Shown here: positions 46,225-54,446 of the stretch, one piece after another
Layout: every line of letters starts with the position of its first letter
Numbering within the stretch: the stretch's first letter is position 1
NCBI GenBank assembly: GCA_963824395.1
Contig: CAWGPF010000001.1
Location: 1,426,001-1,490,000, forward strand
DNA: 64,000 bases
Direction: 5' to 3'
Source: 13-2-20CM-66-19 sp963824395
GTDB taxonomy: Bacteria > Pseudomonadota > Gammaproteobacteria > Steroidobacterales > Steroidobacteraceae
The notes under the pieces: generated by a model
What the model was told of the DNA's origin: nothing
What the model saw: the letters and a program-made list of their open reading frames with translations, nothing else
The model's database searches: none
Translations under genes and position numbers: made by a program

Positions 46225-46530
46225 CACAGCGGTTAGTGCAGGGGACTCATCGATACGGTGCCTTCGCGCGGAAACGCGCGAAGTGGACGGGATGAATTCA
46301 GGGAAACCTTCGGGCGGCGAGCGCCCATGGCAATCCTGAGCCGAGCCGCCGGTACACCGGCGGAAGGTGCAGAGACTACCTGAGGGCTGCAGCGCCCTTC
46401 ATGACAGGCTTGAGCATCCCGCACCCACACGCACATCCCACGTGCACGGGTGAAGAGATAGTCCACTCCCACGGGAAACCGCGGGGCGAAGTGAATCCCT
46501 TGGTCGTAGGTTCGAATCCTACCGGGCCCA
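46215..46530 (+). tRNA. tRNA-Ile (anticodon CAU), interrupted by a group I intron
   Basis: 5' exon 46215-46250 (36 nt) and 3' exon 46494-46530 (37 nt) join to a 73-nt cloverleaf. Acceptor GGGCCTG/CGGGCCC; D-arm GCAC/GTGC; anticodon stem GGGGA/TCCCT around loop CTCATAA with anticodon CAU; T-arm GTAGG-TTCGAAT-CCTAC; discriminator A. No 3' CCA is encoded. CAU with this body fits the minor tRNA-Ile2, whose C34 is converted to lysidine by TilS, rather than an initiator or elongator tRNA-Met; exon similarity to known tRNA-Ile(CAU) supports this. The intron sits after U36, next to the anticodon. Confidence 0.9.
46251..46493 (+). mobile_element. Group I self-splicing intron (243 nt, no ORF) in tRNA-Ile(CAU)
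   Basis: All core elements are visible. P1: exon CAU pairs with GUG at 46258-46260, giving the U-G at the 5' splice site. P2 is CTTCGCGCG-GAAA-CGCGCGAAG (46262-46283). AATTCAGGGAAACC precedes the P element GGCAATCCTGAGCC (46329-46342). R is GGTGCAGAGACTA (46366-46378) and S is AAGAGATAGTCC (46453-46464), with P7 pairing GACTA/TAGTC. P9 has a CGG-GAAA-CCG tip. The intron ends in G (46493). It closely parallels the Azoarcus tRNA-Ile intron (205 nt), with extra length between R and S. No homing endonuclease fits inside. Confidence 0.95.
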
Positions 46531-46580
46531 TACCTAACCTGCGAACCGGTGTCAGCGCCGCACGAGCGCGGCGTGACCCC

Positions 46581-47108
46581 TCAGTGCGGCGCTGGCTGCG
46601 CGGGCGGTGCCGCACCCGGAGGCGGCGGCGGCGGTGGTGCCATCAGCGGGAATGGCGCGCCTGGAGCGCTGCCCTGATCCGCCGGCACATAGATCGCAAG
46701 TCCCTGGGTCACCTTGCTGGTGAGCGCGAAGGAGCCCCCGACGCTGCCGCCGACTGAGCTGTGCGGACCGTAGCTGCTGCTGCCGACTCCGGTGCCGATC
46801 GACCCGGTCTGCGCATCCGAGACACCCTGCAGCAGGATGCCGTTCGCGCCAAGCTTGGCGGCTTCCGCCTTCATACGCTCCAGCGCCTTGTCCATGTTCT
46901 GCTGCCCGGTCAGTGCGAGCGAGGCACTGCTGTTGGCGTTGATGGAGGCAATCTGCTCATAGCGCGCCGGCGGTGCGGAATAGATGCGCACCTGATCCGG
47001 TGTGATCGGCGGCCGCGGCGTGCCGAGCAGCACGTGGGATGAGGTCGAACAGCCCGCCAGCAGCAGGACGAGCGCCGCGCCAAGGGTCGGTCTTTTGATG
47101 CCTGTCAC
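46581..47108 (-). CDS. Putative outer-membrane lipoprotein with RcsF-like fold segment
   Basis: 175-residue lipoprotein with lipobox LLLAGC. YSAPPARYEQIASINA and ALERMKAEAAKLGANGILL resemble the RcsF/YbjQ-type alpha-beta module often seen in small stress-related lipoproteins. A Gly/Ser-rich stretch follows, and the C-terminus is Pro-rich (polyproline run), probably extended. Function not known. It lies downstream of, and convergent with, the tRNA gene. Confidence 0.75.
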   Translation of the reverse strand: MTGIKRPTLGAALVLLLAGCSTSSHVLLGTPRPPITPDQVRIYSAPPARYEQIASINANSSASLALTGQQNMDKALERMKAEAAKLGANGILLQGVSDAQTGSIGTGVGSSSYGPHSSVGGSVGGSFALTSKVTQGLAIYVPADQGSAPGAPFPLMAPPPPPPPGAAPPAQPAPH

Positions 47109-47281
47109 GTCAGAGCTCTCCTCGCGGCACAGTGCCAGAGGGTATGCGCGCGGCGCGCCGCAATCAAACCGATATGCGCGATCCCTTGGCGCCGGAGCGC
47201 GCCTGTGAAATAAGATGAGCCGGCTGCGGCAGCCACTATAAAGACGCCGCTGATCCGCGCAGCACTGTAAGAAGGAACCCT

Positions 47282-49126
47282 ATGCGCCTGTTGCCATGCG
47301 CTGCACTGCTCCTCCTGAGCTTGCTTAGCGTCGCCTGCGCGGCCGAGGTTGGCCCGGGCTACGACATCGAGCTGAGCCGCCTCATTCCCATGCGTGACGG
47401 CGTGCCGCTCGAGGCGTGGATCACGAAGCCCTCGCACCTTGAGGCCAAGGCGCCGGCGATCCTGACGCTGACCCAGTACGACATCGACGGCAGCCGGCGC
47501 GGCGAACCACCCTACTTCGCGCAGCGCGGCTTCGTGTGGGTGCAGGCCTACGTACGCGGACGCGGCCGCTCCGGGGGCGACAAGAATGACAGCCTGGGCC
47601 TGCAGGTGGGGCGTGATGGCTACGACCTCGTGGAGTGGATTGCGCGCCAGCCCTGGAGCAACGGCCAGGTGGTCATGTACGGAGGCTCGTTCGTCGGCAT
47701 GACGCAGTGGCACACCGCCGCCCAGCACCCGCCGCACCTCGCCGCCATCGCGCCCTACGTCGCGATTTACCCGGGCTGGGACGTGCCCAATACCAACGGC
47801 ATCCCGCAGGCCTGGACCGCGGTGATCCTCGGCTACACCTCCGGGCGTGGCCTGAACCCGGGCTTCATCGGCAACCCCGCGTACTGGTCGGGAAAGATGC
47901 TGGAGCAGTACGCCGCCGAGCGCCCCTTCACCGAGCTCGACGGCGCGCTCGGCATCGCCGCCGATGACTGGTGGATGCCCGACAGTCACGGCAACCACGC
48001 GCCGATGATGCGGGTGTGGCTCGATCATGTGGGCGATGAGGCCTTCAACCTCGCCGCGGAGCCGCAGGCGCAGGACTACGCCACCATGGAATTCCCGGTG
48101 CTGACCGCCACCGGCTTCTTCGATGACGACCAGCCGGGGGCGCTGCGCTACTACCGCGGTCATGTCGGTCACGCCCCGGCGGCGGCGGTCGCCAAGCACT
48201 ACCTCGTCATTGGCCCCTGGGACCACGGCGGCACGCAGGTGCCGGCCAGCGACATCGACGGGCTCGCCATCCCCGCGAACGCCGTCATCGACATGAAGCA
48301 GCTGCACGCGGACTGGTACGACTGGGCGCTCGGGCGCGCCCCGCTGCCGGCGTTCTTCCAGTCGCAGCGCGTGGCCTTCTACGTCATGGGCGAGAATGCC
48401 TGGCGACACGCGCCGACGCTGGAACAGGCCTCATCCGGGAAGGAACTGGTGCTGCGCCTGAGTGACCCTGAAGGCACGCCGCGCGGGGTGTTCCAGGCCG
48501 GCAGACTCGCCGCGGCCGCGCCGCGCGCCGAGCCGCCGGCGCAGCTGGTGAGCGATCCGCGCGAGCTGCCCGAGCTCGAGGTGGCCCGCTACGCCGCCGA
48601 CGAGAACCTGCTGAGCACCTTCCGCGCCTACCAGAAGCGCGCGCTCGTGTTCCACTCCGAGCCCTTCGCCAGCGACACCACCTTCGCCGGGCACATGCGT
48701 CTGGTGCTCGAGTGTGCGGCGGACGCCCCGGACTTCGACCTGTCCGCGCAGGTGATGATGATCCGCGCCGATGGCTCGGCGGTGCAGCTCGGACAGGACA
48801 TCCGCCGCGCGCGCTTTCGCAACAGTGTCTTCAAGCCCGAGCTGCTGCGGGCGGGCGAGGTGGTGCAGATCCCCTTTGTATTCAACTGGGCCGCGTGGCG
48901 CATCCCGGCCGGAGCGCGGCTGCGCCTCGTGGTGAGCCCGCTGAACTCACCCGCCTACCAGAAGAACTACAACACCGGCGGCCGCATCGGCTACGAGCGT
49001 CCTGAGGATGCCAGGGTCGCGCACGTGAACATCTTCCACGACGCGCGCCACCCGAGCCGGCTCATCCTGCCGCTCGCCAACGAGGCCTTGGCGCCCGCGC
49101 AGGCTACTTCTTCAGCTCCACGATGA
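47282..49126 (+). CDS. CocE/NonD family serine hydrolase (S15 X-Pro dipeptidyl-peptidase fold)
   Basis: 614-residue exported hydrolase. A signal peptide ends near residue 21. Nucleophile Ser lies in MYGGSFVGMTQW, the acid in TGFFDDDQPGAL, and the His in VIGPWDHGG. The C-terminal jelly-roll domain (about residues 410-605, with FVFNWAAWRIPAGARLRLVVSP) is typical of the CocE/PepX-C family. Substrates of this group include acyl esters and Xaa-Pro peptides; the sequence does not say which. It overlaps the convergent cupin gene by 23 bp. Confidence 0.9.
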   Translation: MRLLPCAALLLLSLLSVACAAEVGPGYDIELSRLIPMRDGVPLEAWITKPSHLEAKAPAILTLTQYDIDGSRRGEPPYFAQRGFVWVQAYVRGRGRSGGDKNDSLGLQVGRDGYDLVEWIARQPWSNGQVVMYGGSFVGMTQWHTAAQHPPHLAAIAPYVAIYPGWDVPNTNGIPQAWTAVILGYTSGRGLNPGFIGNPAYWSGKMLEQYAAERPFTELDGALGIAADDWWMPDSHGNHAPMMRVWLDHVGDEAFNLAAEPQAQDYATMEFPVLTATGFFDDDQPGALRYYRGHVGHAPAAAVAKHYLVIGPWDHGGTQVPASDIDGLAIPANAVIDMKQLHADWYDWALGRAPLPAFFQSQRVAFYVMGENAWRHAPTLEQASSGKELVLRLSDPEGTPRGVFQAGRLAAAAPRAEPPAQLVSDPRELPELEVARYAADENLLSTFRAYQKRALVFHSEPFASDTTFAGHMRLVLECAADAPDFDLSAQVMMIRADGSAVQLGQDIRRARFRNSVFKPELLRAGEVVQIPFVFNWAAWRIPAGARLRLVVSPLNSPAYQKNYNTGGRIGYERPEDARVAHVNIFHDARHPSRLILPLANEALAPAQATSSAPR

Positions 49127-49454
49127 GGGTCTCGACCGCATCGATGGCCTCGTCCGCGTGCACCACCGGGGGCTTCAGCAGCACCTGCCCGGCTTTCAGC
49201 TCGCTCACCGTGGTCGTGCCATCCGGCAGCGTGTACTTCATCTTGCCGCCCTTGATGACGTAGACGACATAGTCGGGGTGCGAGTGCATCGGGGTCTTGT
49301 CCCCGGGCTGGGGCGCGAAGCGGATCACCCGCACCCTGTCGTTCTCGGCGAGCAGCTGCTGGCTTTTGAGGCCAAAGCTCAGGGCGTCCTGGCTGAAGAC
49401 TGCCGGCGCGCACAGCAGGGCTGCCGCGGCGGCGAGTACGAGGGTTCTTTGCAT
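49104..49454 (-). CDS. Exported cupin-domain protein
   Basis: 116-residue secreted small cupin. Signal peptide about residues 1-21 (cleavage near VFSQ). The metal-binding motif PMHSHPDYVVYVIKGGKMKY has two His, and PPVVHADEA the third. Function unknown; could be a periplasmic metalloenzyme or binding protein. Confidence 0.88.
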   Translation of the reverse strand: MQRTLVLAAAAALLCAPAVFSQDALSFGLKSQQLLAENDRVRVIRFAPQPGDKTPMHSHPDYVVYVIKGGKMKYTLPDGTTTVSELKAGQVLLKPPVVHADEAIDAVETLIVELKK

Positions 49455-49508
49455 CGGGGCGATCTCCCTGTCCTGAGGTAGCGGGGCGCAGGTGGCGCAA
49501 CTGCAGCG

Positions 49509-51677
49509 TCAGGCAGGCTGGTAGGCCTTCACGCCCGTCTGCCACAGGAGGAATGCGTAGGTGTCCGCGGCCTCCTGGTCCTGCTGCGAGCGCGTCGAGC
49601 CGATGCCGTGCCCGGCACTGAATTCCACGCGCAGGAGGATCGGCTTGCCGGAACTGGTGCAGGCCTGCAGCCGCGCGGCCATCTTGCCGACGTGGAAAGG
49701 CGCCACCCGCGGATCGGTGACGCCGGTCGTCAGGAGCACCGCGGGGTAGGCGGTGCCCGGGCGCAGCGCCTGGTAGCTGTCGATCGATTTCAGTGCCCGG
49801 TAGCCGGACTCCTCGTCGATCCGGCCCCATTCGGGCTCCTCACCGTAGCCATTCTGCTCGGCCACGTAGCGCAAAGGGTTCGACCAGCCGACGCCGTCGG
49901 TGACGGCAGCAAAGAGGTCGGGGCGCTCGGTGAGCGCCCGCCCGACGGTGATACCACCGGCCGAGCGACCGCTGATCGCAAGACGCGCCGGCGAGGTGTA
50001 CTTCTTTGCGCACAGGTCCAGGCACACGTCGATCAGGTCGCGCCAGGTGTTGGGCTTGTTGGCGAGCTGCCCGGCCTTGTGCCAGTCGCGGCCGTACTCA
50101 CCGCCGCCGCGCACGTAGGCGTAGCCGACGATGAAGCCGGCATCCATGAGGGCGAGCGTGCGCCCCGCGAAAGAGGGCGTGTAGGCGACGCTGCCGTAGG
50201 AGCCGTAGGCCCAGATCCAGGCCGGCGTGCTGCCATCGAGCTTCAGCCCTTTGCGGTAGATGATGCTGTAGGGCACCTTGGTGCCGTCGCGCGCGGTGGC
50301 GAAGAGGCGCCGGCTCTCGTAGGCACTCACGTCGATCGGCGGTTTCGGTGTCAGGCCGGTGGCGGCGACCTTGCCGGCGGCGTTCACCGACCAGATGTCG
50401 GACGGGGTCAGCCAGCCGGTCAGGGAAAAAAGGCCACCCTCGAGCGTCGCCTCGCTCGAGAAAGCCCCGAGCGTGCCATCGAAGGGCAGCGCGATCTCCG
50501 TGAGGCGGCCGTCGCGCCCGAGGCGCTTCAGCCGCGCGAGTCCGCCGTCGAGCATGGGCAGGTACAGCCCATCATGCGCGAGCGCAAGATGCTCGATCAC
50601 CCACTCGCCCTGGGGCACCACCTCGGTGGCGCTGGCGATGGCGGGCGCGGCGAGTGAGGTCTTCAGCACGCGCCCGCGCGGGCGCTCGCGATTGGCGAGC
50701 AGATACAGCGTCTCGCCGTCGATCTCGGCATCCGTCACCTCATCGGCGAAATCCGCCACCGCCACCCAGTGTGCCTTGTGCGCCAGCACGTCGGCGAGTG
50801 GGGCGATGAGGATGCGGGTCTCGCTGCGCACGTCCGCCAGGGTGAGCAGCACGTACCGCGAGCCTGTGAAGGTGGCGATGGCCGGCATCTGGATGCGCTC
50901 GAACGCGACCTGCGGGTCGAGGCCGCGCTTCATGAGGACCGGATCGCTCGCCGGATCCGTGCCAAGGCGGTGGAAGCGCGCCTGACTGTCGAGGTAGCGC
51001 TCCGGGGTGTCGACCTTGCCGGTGAGCTGGTTGTAGAAGAAGCCGCTGCCGTCATCGAGCCAGTTCGGATCTGCGCCCTCGGCGTCGGGAATCGTTTCCG
51101 GCAGGTCGTGGCCCGCGGCGACGTTTAGCACGTGCAGGACCGAGTCCTCGCTGCCATCCTTGGAAAGGCCGTATGCGATGCGCCGGCCATCGGGCGAGGC
51201 GCGCCACCAGTCGAGCGACAGGTGCGAGCTGGCGCTGGACTTGAGCGTCGGGTCGATGAGCACGCGGCTCACCCCGCCCTCCTGCACGAACAGCTTGAAG
51301 TTGTCCGCTCCCACCGGGCGCTGCTCGTAGAAGAGCCGCCCCCCGGCACGCTGCACGTGGCGGGTGACCGCGGTGTCGCCGGAGAGCTGCTCGATGCGCT
51401 TCAGGAGCGCCGCGCGCCCCGGAATGCGGGCGAGCACCGCCCGCGCGTGCGCGTTCTGCCCCTTGAGGAAGGGCAGCCACTCCGGGTCGCGATCGTTCTC
51501 CATCCAGCGGTACGGATCACTCAGCGTCTCCCCGAAATAGGTGTCCTTCACCACCGCCACCCGCGCGACCGGGGCCGGCGGGATGGGGTCAGTGGATGAG
51601 AGCGATCCGCGCGTCATCACGGTCGCCACGAGACTCCCCGTACCGAGCACCAGTTCGCGACGATTGATACCCCTCAT
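49509..51677 (-). CDS. Prolyl oligopeptidase family serine peptidase (S9A)
   Basis: 722-residue peptidase. The N-terminus has an RR motif (INRRELVLGTGSLVATV), suggesting Tat export. The beta-propeller spans about residues 50-440 and starts DPYRWMENDRDPEWLPFL. In the catalytic alpha/beta domain the Ser is in AISGRSAGGITVGRAL, Asp in LTTGVTDPRVAPFH and His in FSAGHGIGSTRSQQ. WAYGSYGSVAYTPSF and YVRGGGEYGRDWHKAG are classic S9A signatures. It would cleave short proline-containing peptides. Confidence 0.94.
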   Translation of the reverse strand: MRGINRRELVLGTGSLVATVMTRGSLSSTDPIPPAPVARVAVVKDTYFGETLSDPYRWMENDRDPEWLPFLKGQNAHARAVLARIPGRAALLKRIEQLSGDTAVTRHVQRAGGRLFYEQRPVGADNFKLFVQEGGVSRVLIDPTLKSSASSHLSLDWWRASPDGRRIAYGLSKDGSEDSVLHVLNVAAGHDLPETIPDAEGADPNWLDDGSGFFYNQLTGKVDTPERYLDSQARFHRLGTDPASDPVLMKRGLDPQVAFERIQMPAIATFTGSRYVLLTLADVRSETRILIAPLADVLAHKAHWVAVADFADEVTDAEIDGETLYLLANRERPRGRVLKTSLAAPAIASATEVVPQGEWVIEHLALAHDGLYLPMLDGGLARLKRLGRDGRLTEIALPFDGTLGAFSSEATLEGGLFSLTGWLTPSDIWSVNAAGKVAATGLTPKPPIDVSAYESRRLFATARDGTKVPYSIIYRKGLKLDGSTPAWIWAYGSYGSVAYTPSFAGRTLALMDAGFIVGYAYVRGGGEYGRDWHKAGQLANKPNTWRDLIDVCLDLCAKKYTSPARLAISGRSAGGITVGRALTERPDLFAAVTDGVGWSNPLRYVAEQNGYGEEPEWGRIDEESGYRALKSIDSYQALRPGTAYPAVLLTTGVTDPRVAPFHVGKMAARLQACTSSGKPILLRVEFSAGHGIGSTRSQQDQEAADTYAFLLWQTGVKAYQPA

Positions 51678-51687
51678 CCGGCAACTC

Positions 51688-52080
51688 CTATGGCTCCTCG
51701 ACGACGGTGCCCTGATGAAAGAGGATGCGCCACTGGTGCGCGCGGCGCTGCCAGAGCGTCGCGCGGCGCGTGACGCGCTGCCCCTGCTTCAGGGTGTAGG
51801 TGAGCAGAAATACCCCGGGCGCGAGCGCCCGGCAGTGAAAATCGCTCGTCTCCCAGGGGTCCGCGGCGCCCCGGGCGCGGCGCTGCGCCAGGGTCCTGAG
51901 CACGTAGGCGCGGCTGTAGCGGCGGCCGGACGCGCCGATCTCCCAGAACTGCGGACTCATCAGGTGTGCGAGCGCGCGGCTCGAGGCGAAGTACTGCGGG
52001 CGATGGAAGATCGGCTCGAGATCGCGCAGCTCGGCGAGCACGCCGCGCTGGGCACGCGCGGTGACGAGCTTCGGTTCCAT
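51688..52080 (-). CDS. DUF4440 / NTF2-like protein
   Basis: 130-residue protein with a cone-shaped NTF2-like fold pattern: helical LLAELRDLEPIFHRP-type start (VLAELRDLEPIFHRPQ), ending in WRRRA-like beta strands (RRATLWQRRAHQWRILFHQGT). It could be a binding protein or small enzyme; no specific function can be assigned. It lies 10 bp upstream of the peptidase gene and 20 bp after the anti-sigma gene on the same strand. Confidence 0.75.
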   Translation of the reverse strand: MEPKLVTARAQRGVLAELRDLEPIFHRPQYFASSRALAHLMSPQFWEIGASGRRYSRAYVLRTLAQRRARGAADPWETSDFHCRALAPGVFLLTYTLKQGQRVTRRATLWQRRAHQWRILFHQGTVVEEP

Positions 52081-52100
52081 GCCGCTTGAGCGCCGCGCGG

Positions 52101-52778
52101 CTATGGGGACTCCGGGAGCCAGCGCACGTCCTGCTGCATCTCGTGCGCCACGGCCGCGGCGCCGGCGCCGTGGGCGAGCACCGCGATGCTGCCGCGGCCG
52201 CCCGCGGCGGGCACGATGACGCCGTTCAGGCCCGACTCCTGGAAGCTGCGGGCGCCGGAGACCTGCTCGTGGCGCAGGATGAGCACCGTGGCCGGCCCGT
52301 GCGCCGTCTGCACCACCAAGTGCGGCACGTAGTGGCCATGAAACCAGCAGCTTTGCGCGTAGGTGATCTTGTCGGAGGTGAGATCGAGCGCCACGCCCGC
52401 GCCGTGCAGGGCCGCGGCGATGCCCGGCGCGCTCACCTGCTGCGCCGACAGCCAGCTGTCAGGCTCGTGCTGCACGTGCACCACCACGTCGTGGGCGAGC
52501 GAGTCACTTGGGCGCAGCAGCCACACCCCGAGGAGCGCCGCCATGCCGAGCAGCACGCTCGCCGCCAGCGCCCACTCGCGCCACGGAAGGTGCCGGCGCG
52601 GCCGGGCGCGGGCCAGGTCCGGCGGGCGCTGCAGCGCCTGCTCGATGCGCGCATCGAAGGCGAGCATCTGCGCGCGCAGCTGCGTGCAGGCCGGGCAGGT
52701 GCTCAGGTGCGCGGCGAGCTGCGCTGAGGTGCCGCGCGGGTCGGCGCCGATCAAAAGCCGGGCCTGTTCGCAGTTCAC
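52101..52778 (-). CDS. Anti-sigma factor (zinc-finger, single TM)
   Basis: 225-residue membrane anti-sigma factor. The cytoplasmic N-domain has the ZAS-like pattern: Cys in NCEQARLL, His in AAHLSTC and CPAC. One transmembrane helix at about residues 72-92 (ALAASVLLGMAALLGVWLL) leads to a periplasmic domain with DUF3379-like character. The GTG start overlaps the sigma gene stop (GTGA). It presumably holds the ECF factor inactive until a periplasmic signal arrives. Confidence 0.87.
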   Translation of the reverse strand: MNCEQARLLIGADPRGTSAQLAAHLSTCPACTQLRAQMLAFDARIEQALQRPPDLARARPRRHLPWREWALAASVLLGMAALLGVWLLRPSDSLAHDVVVHVQHEPDSWLSAQQVSAPGIAAALHGAGVALDLTSDKITYAQSCWFHGHYVPHLVVQTAHGPATVLILRHEQVSGARSFQESGLNGVIVPAAGGRGSIAVLAHGAGAAAVAHEMQQDVRWLPESP

Positions 52779-53356
52779 GGCTCGCCTGCCTGCGCCGCCG
52801 CGCCCTCGGGAACGCCTGCCATGCCGCACAGTACCCGCAGCTTGTTGCGTGCCCGGAACAGGCGCGTCAGCACCGCCGTCGAAGACAGCTTCAGCTCCTG
52901 TGCGATCTCCTCGGTCGAGAAGCCGCCCAGTACCTGCAGCACGAGCGGCTCGCGGTATTCGAGCGGCAGCTTCATGATTCCGTGACGCAACGCAAACAGG
53001 TCATCCTCAGTGTCCGCGGCCTTCGGCTCCGCGTGGGTATCGGCGATATCTTCGAGCGGCACGAGCTCCAGGCGCTTGCGCTCGTACAGGCGCGCATGCT
53101 CGCGGCGCACGATGGTCAGGAGCCAGGGCCGGGCTGCGGCCGGGTCCTTGAGCGCGTCGCGATAGCGCCAGGCGCGCAGCAGAGATTCCTGCACGATGTC
53201 CTCCGCGAGGGCCCGGTCGCGCGCCAGCCACTGCGCAAAGCGCAGCAGGTCCGGGCGCAGCGATTCAAACAGGCGCGTGATGGGCGCACCCGGATCCGCG
53301 CCGGGCAGTCGCCCGCCTAACGATAAGACCGGAGATTCGGCTTCAGGATTGCGCAT
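52775..53356 (-). CDS. ECF-type RNA polymerase sigma factor
   Basis: 193-residue group 4 sigma factor. Region 2 is FAQWLARDRALAEDIVQESLLRAWRYRD; region 4 spans about residues 125-180 with MKLPLEYREPLVLQVLGGFSTEEIAQEL and a helix-turn-helix. Its own promoter carries a perfect -10 TATAAT on the minus strand (53387-53382), without an obvious -35. The anti-sigma gene overlaps its end. Divergent from doxX and the bufferin-like gene, which are candidate targets. Confidence 0.93.
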   Translation of the reverse strand: MRNPEAESPVLSLGGRLPGADPGAPITRLFESLRPDLLRFAQWLARDRALAEDIVQESLLRAWRYRDALKDPAAARPWLLTIVRREHARLYERKRLELVPLEDIADTHAEPKAADTEDDLFALRHGIMKLPLEYREPLVLQVLGGFSTEEIAQELKLSSTAVLTRLFRARNKLRVLCGMAGVPEGAAAQAGEP

Positions 53357-53381
53357 GGCGTTGGAGGTTTAGCCGCGCGCG

Positions 53382-53387
53382 ATTATA
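53382..53387 (-). promoter_or_regulatory. -10 element for the ECF sigma gene
   Basis: The minus strand reads TATAAT, 26 bp upstream of the ATG. No matching -35 is seen at 16-18 bp. Confidence 0.5.
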
Positions 53388-53427
53388 CGCATGGCGCCGC
53401 GGCCCTTCCGGCAATATCAGCGGCAGG

Positions 53428-53438
53428 GCGCCGGTCTA
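53428..53438 (+). promoter_or_regulatory. Shared motif GCGCCGGTCTA upstream of doxX (possible ECF -10)
   Basis: The same 11-mer recurs at 53991-54001 before the bufferin-like gene. GCAAT (about 53411) and GTAAC (about 53974) lie 15-17 bp upstream as possible -35 halves. The motif may be recognised by the adjacent ECF factor. Confidence 0.35.
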
Positions 53439-53476
53439 ATCGGCAACCCGTGCACTAAACGCGACAGGAGTCCCCG

Positions 53477-53977
53477 ATGCTGACGTTTCTCGTGGAGTGG
53501 CTGATCGAGTGGCCCCGGCGGGTCGCAGGACATCTCACCTGGCTCGCCCCGCTGTTTGCGCGCCTCGTGGTGGGCTGGGTGTTCCTCCTGAGTGGCTGGG
53601 GCAAGCTCATGAACCTGCCCACGGTCACCGAGAACTTCGTGGGCTGGGGCATCCCGGCACCGCACCTGCTCGCCCCGTTCGTCTCCGGGGTCGAGTTCTT
53701 CGGCGGCCTGTTCCTGCTCCTGGGCCTCCTCACCCGCATCTCCGCCGGGGCGCTCGGCATCACCATGCTGGTCGCCATCAAGTCTGCCAAGTGGGCGGAC
53801 GTCGACTCGCTGGAGACCCTGCTCGGGTTCGATGAAACCGAGTACCTGGCCCTCTTCCTGTGGCTGGCGATCGCCGGCGCCGGTGCGCTGTCGCTCGATC
53901 ACTGGCTGGAGGGCTGGCTGCGCCGCCGGCGGCCGGGAACGGCCGGCGCGGGCGCGACGCTGCGGCCCCCGGCGTAA
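53477..53977 (+). CDS. DoxX family membrane protein
   Basis: 166-residue integral membrane protein with four hydrophobic helices. LFARLVVGWVFLLSGWGKL and the second half (FVSGVEFFGGLFLLLGLLTR) match DoxX. DoxX proteins frequently accompany bufferin operons and oxidative or copper-stress clusters. Here the bufferin-like gene starts 74 bp downstream. Confidence 0.9.
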   Translation: MLTFLVEWLIEWPRRVAGHLTWLAPLFARLVVGWVFLLSGWGKLMNLPTVTENFVGWGIPAPHLLAPFVSGVEFFGGLFLLLGLLTRISAGALGITMLVAIKSAKWADVDSLETLLGFDETEYLALFLWLAIAGAGALSLDHWLEGWLRRRRPGTAGAGATLRPPA

Positions 53978-53990
53978 CAAATGTCACACC

Positions 53991-54001
53991 GCGCCGGTCT
54001 A
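53991..54001 (+). promoter_or_regulatory. Shared motif GCGCCGGTCTA upstream of the bufferin-like gene
   Basis: Second copy of the 11-mer, preceded by GGCGTAAC and TGTCACA. It lies 50 bp before the ATG, at a promoter-like distance. Confidence 0.35.
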
Positions 54002-54051
54002 CTGCCATGCCCGGGCTCGCCCGGAAAATCAACTTGAACGAGGGTTACATC

Positions 54052-54300
54052 ATGCGACTGAAAAACTCCGGCGTGGCCGTGGCGACCGCCGCCGCCATGC
54101 TCTTCGGCTCGGCGCTCATCACCACCGCCGCCGCCGCGGATGCCAAGATCCACTGCGACGGCGTCAACTCCTGCAAGGGCCAGTCGGCCTGCAAGAGCGC
54201 CAACAACGCCTGCAAGGGTCAGAACTCCTGCAAGGGTAAGGGCTTCATGGAGATGACCAAGGCGGACTGCGACGCCGCCAAGGCGAAGATGGGCAAGTAA
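54052..54300 (+). CDS. BufA2-type bufferin-like Cys-rich periplasmic peptide
   Basis: 82-residue precursor. A signal peptide covers about residues 1-29. The mature part has six Cys (35, 41, 47, 54, 60, 73) in repeated NSCKG/NACKG units, closing with GKGFMEMTKADC, the pattern of BufA2 bufferins. Those are ribosomal peptides whose cysteines are modified by an MNIO (DUF692) enzyme to bind copper in the periplasm. GAGGG precedes the ATG. The usual MNIO enzyme and its partner protein are not adjacent; only DoxX is. Modification and metal binding here are inferred. Confidence 0.8.
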   Translation: MRLKNSGVAVATAAAMLFGSALITTAAAADAKIHCDGVNSCKGQSACKSANNACKGQNSCKGKGFMEMTKADCDAAKAKMGK

Positions 54301-54446
54301 TCCGGACCTCCGGTCCGTGACCCGGGCGCGCGCCGCAGGATTGCTGCAGCGGTGCGCGGCCCCCACCCGGTGCGACGGCCCCGCAGCCGCCGCACCGGGA
54401 CCTCCCCAAGAAGTGCGGCGTGCGCCCCCGCCGTGCGCGCGACCCG

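Noticed and set aside
46215..46530. Interrupted tRNA as a pseudogene disrupted by foreign DNA
   Set aside because: Exons rejoin perfectly and the insert has all group I intron core elements and correct splice-site bases.
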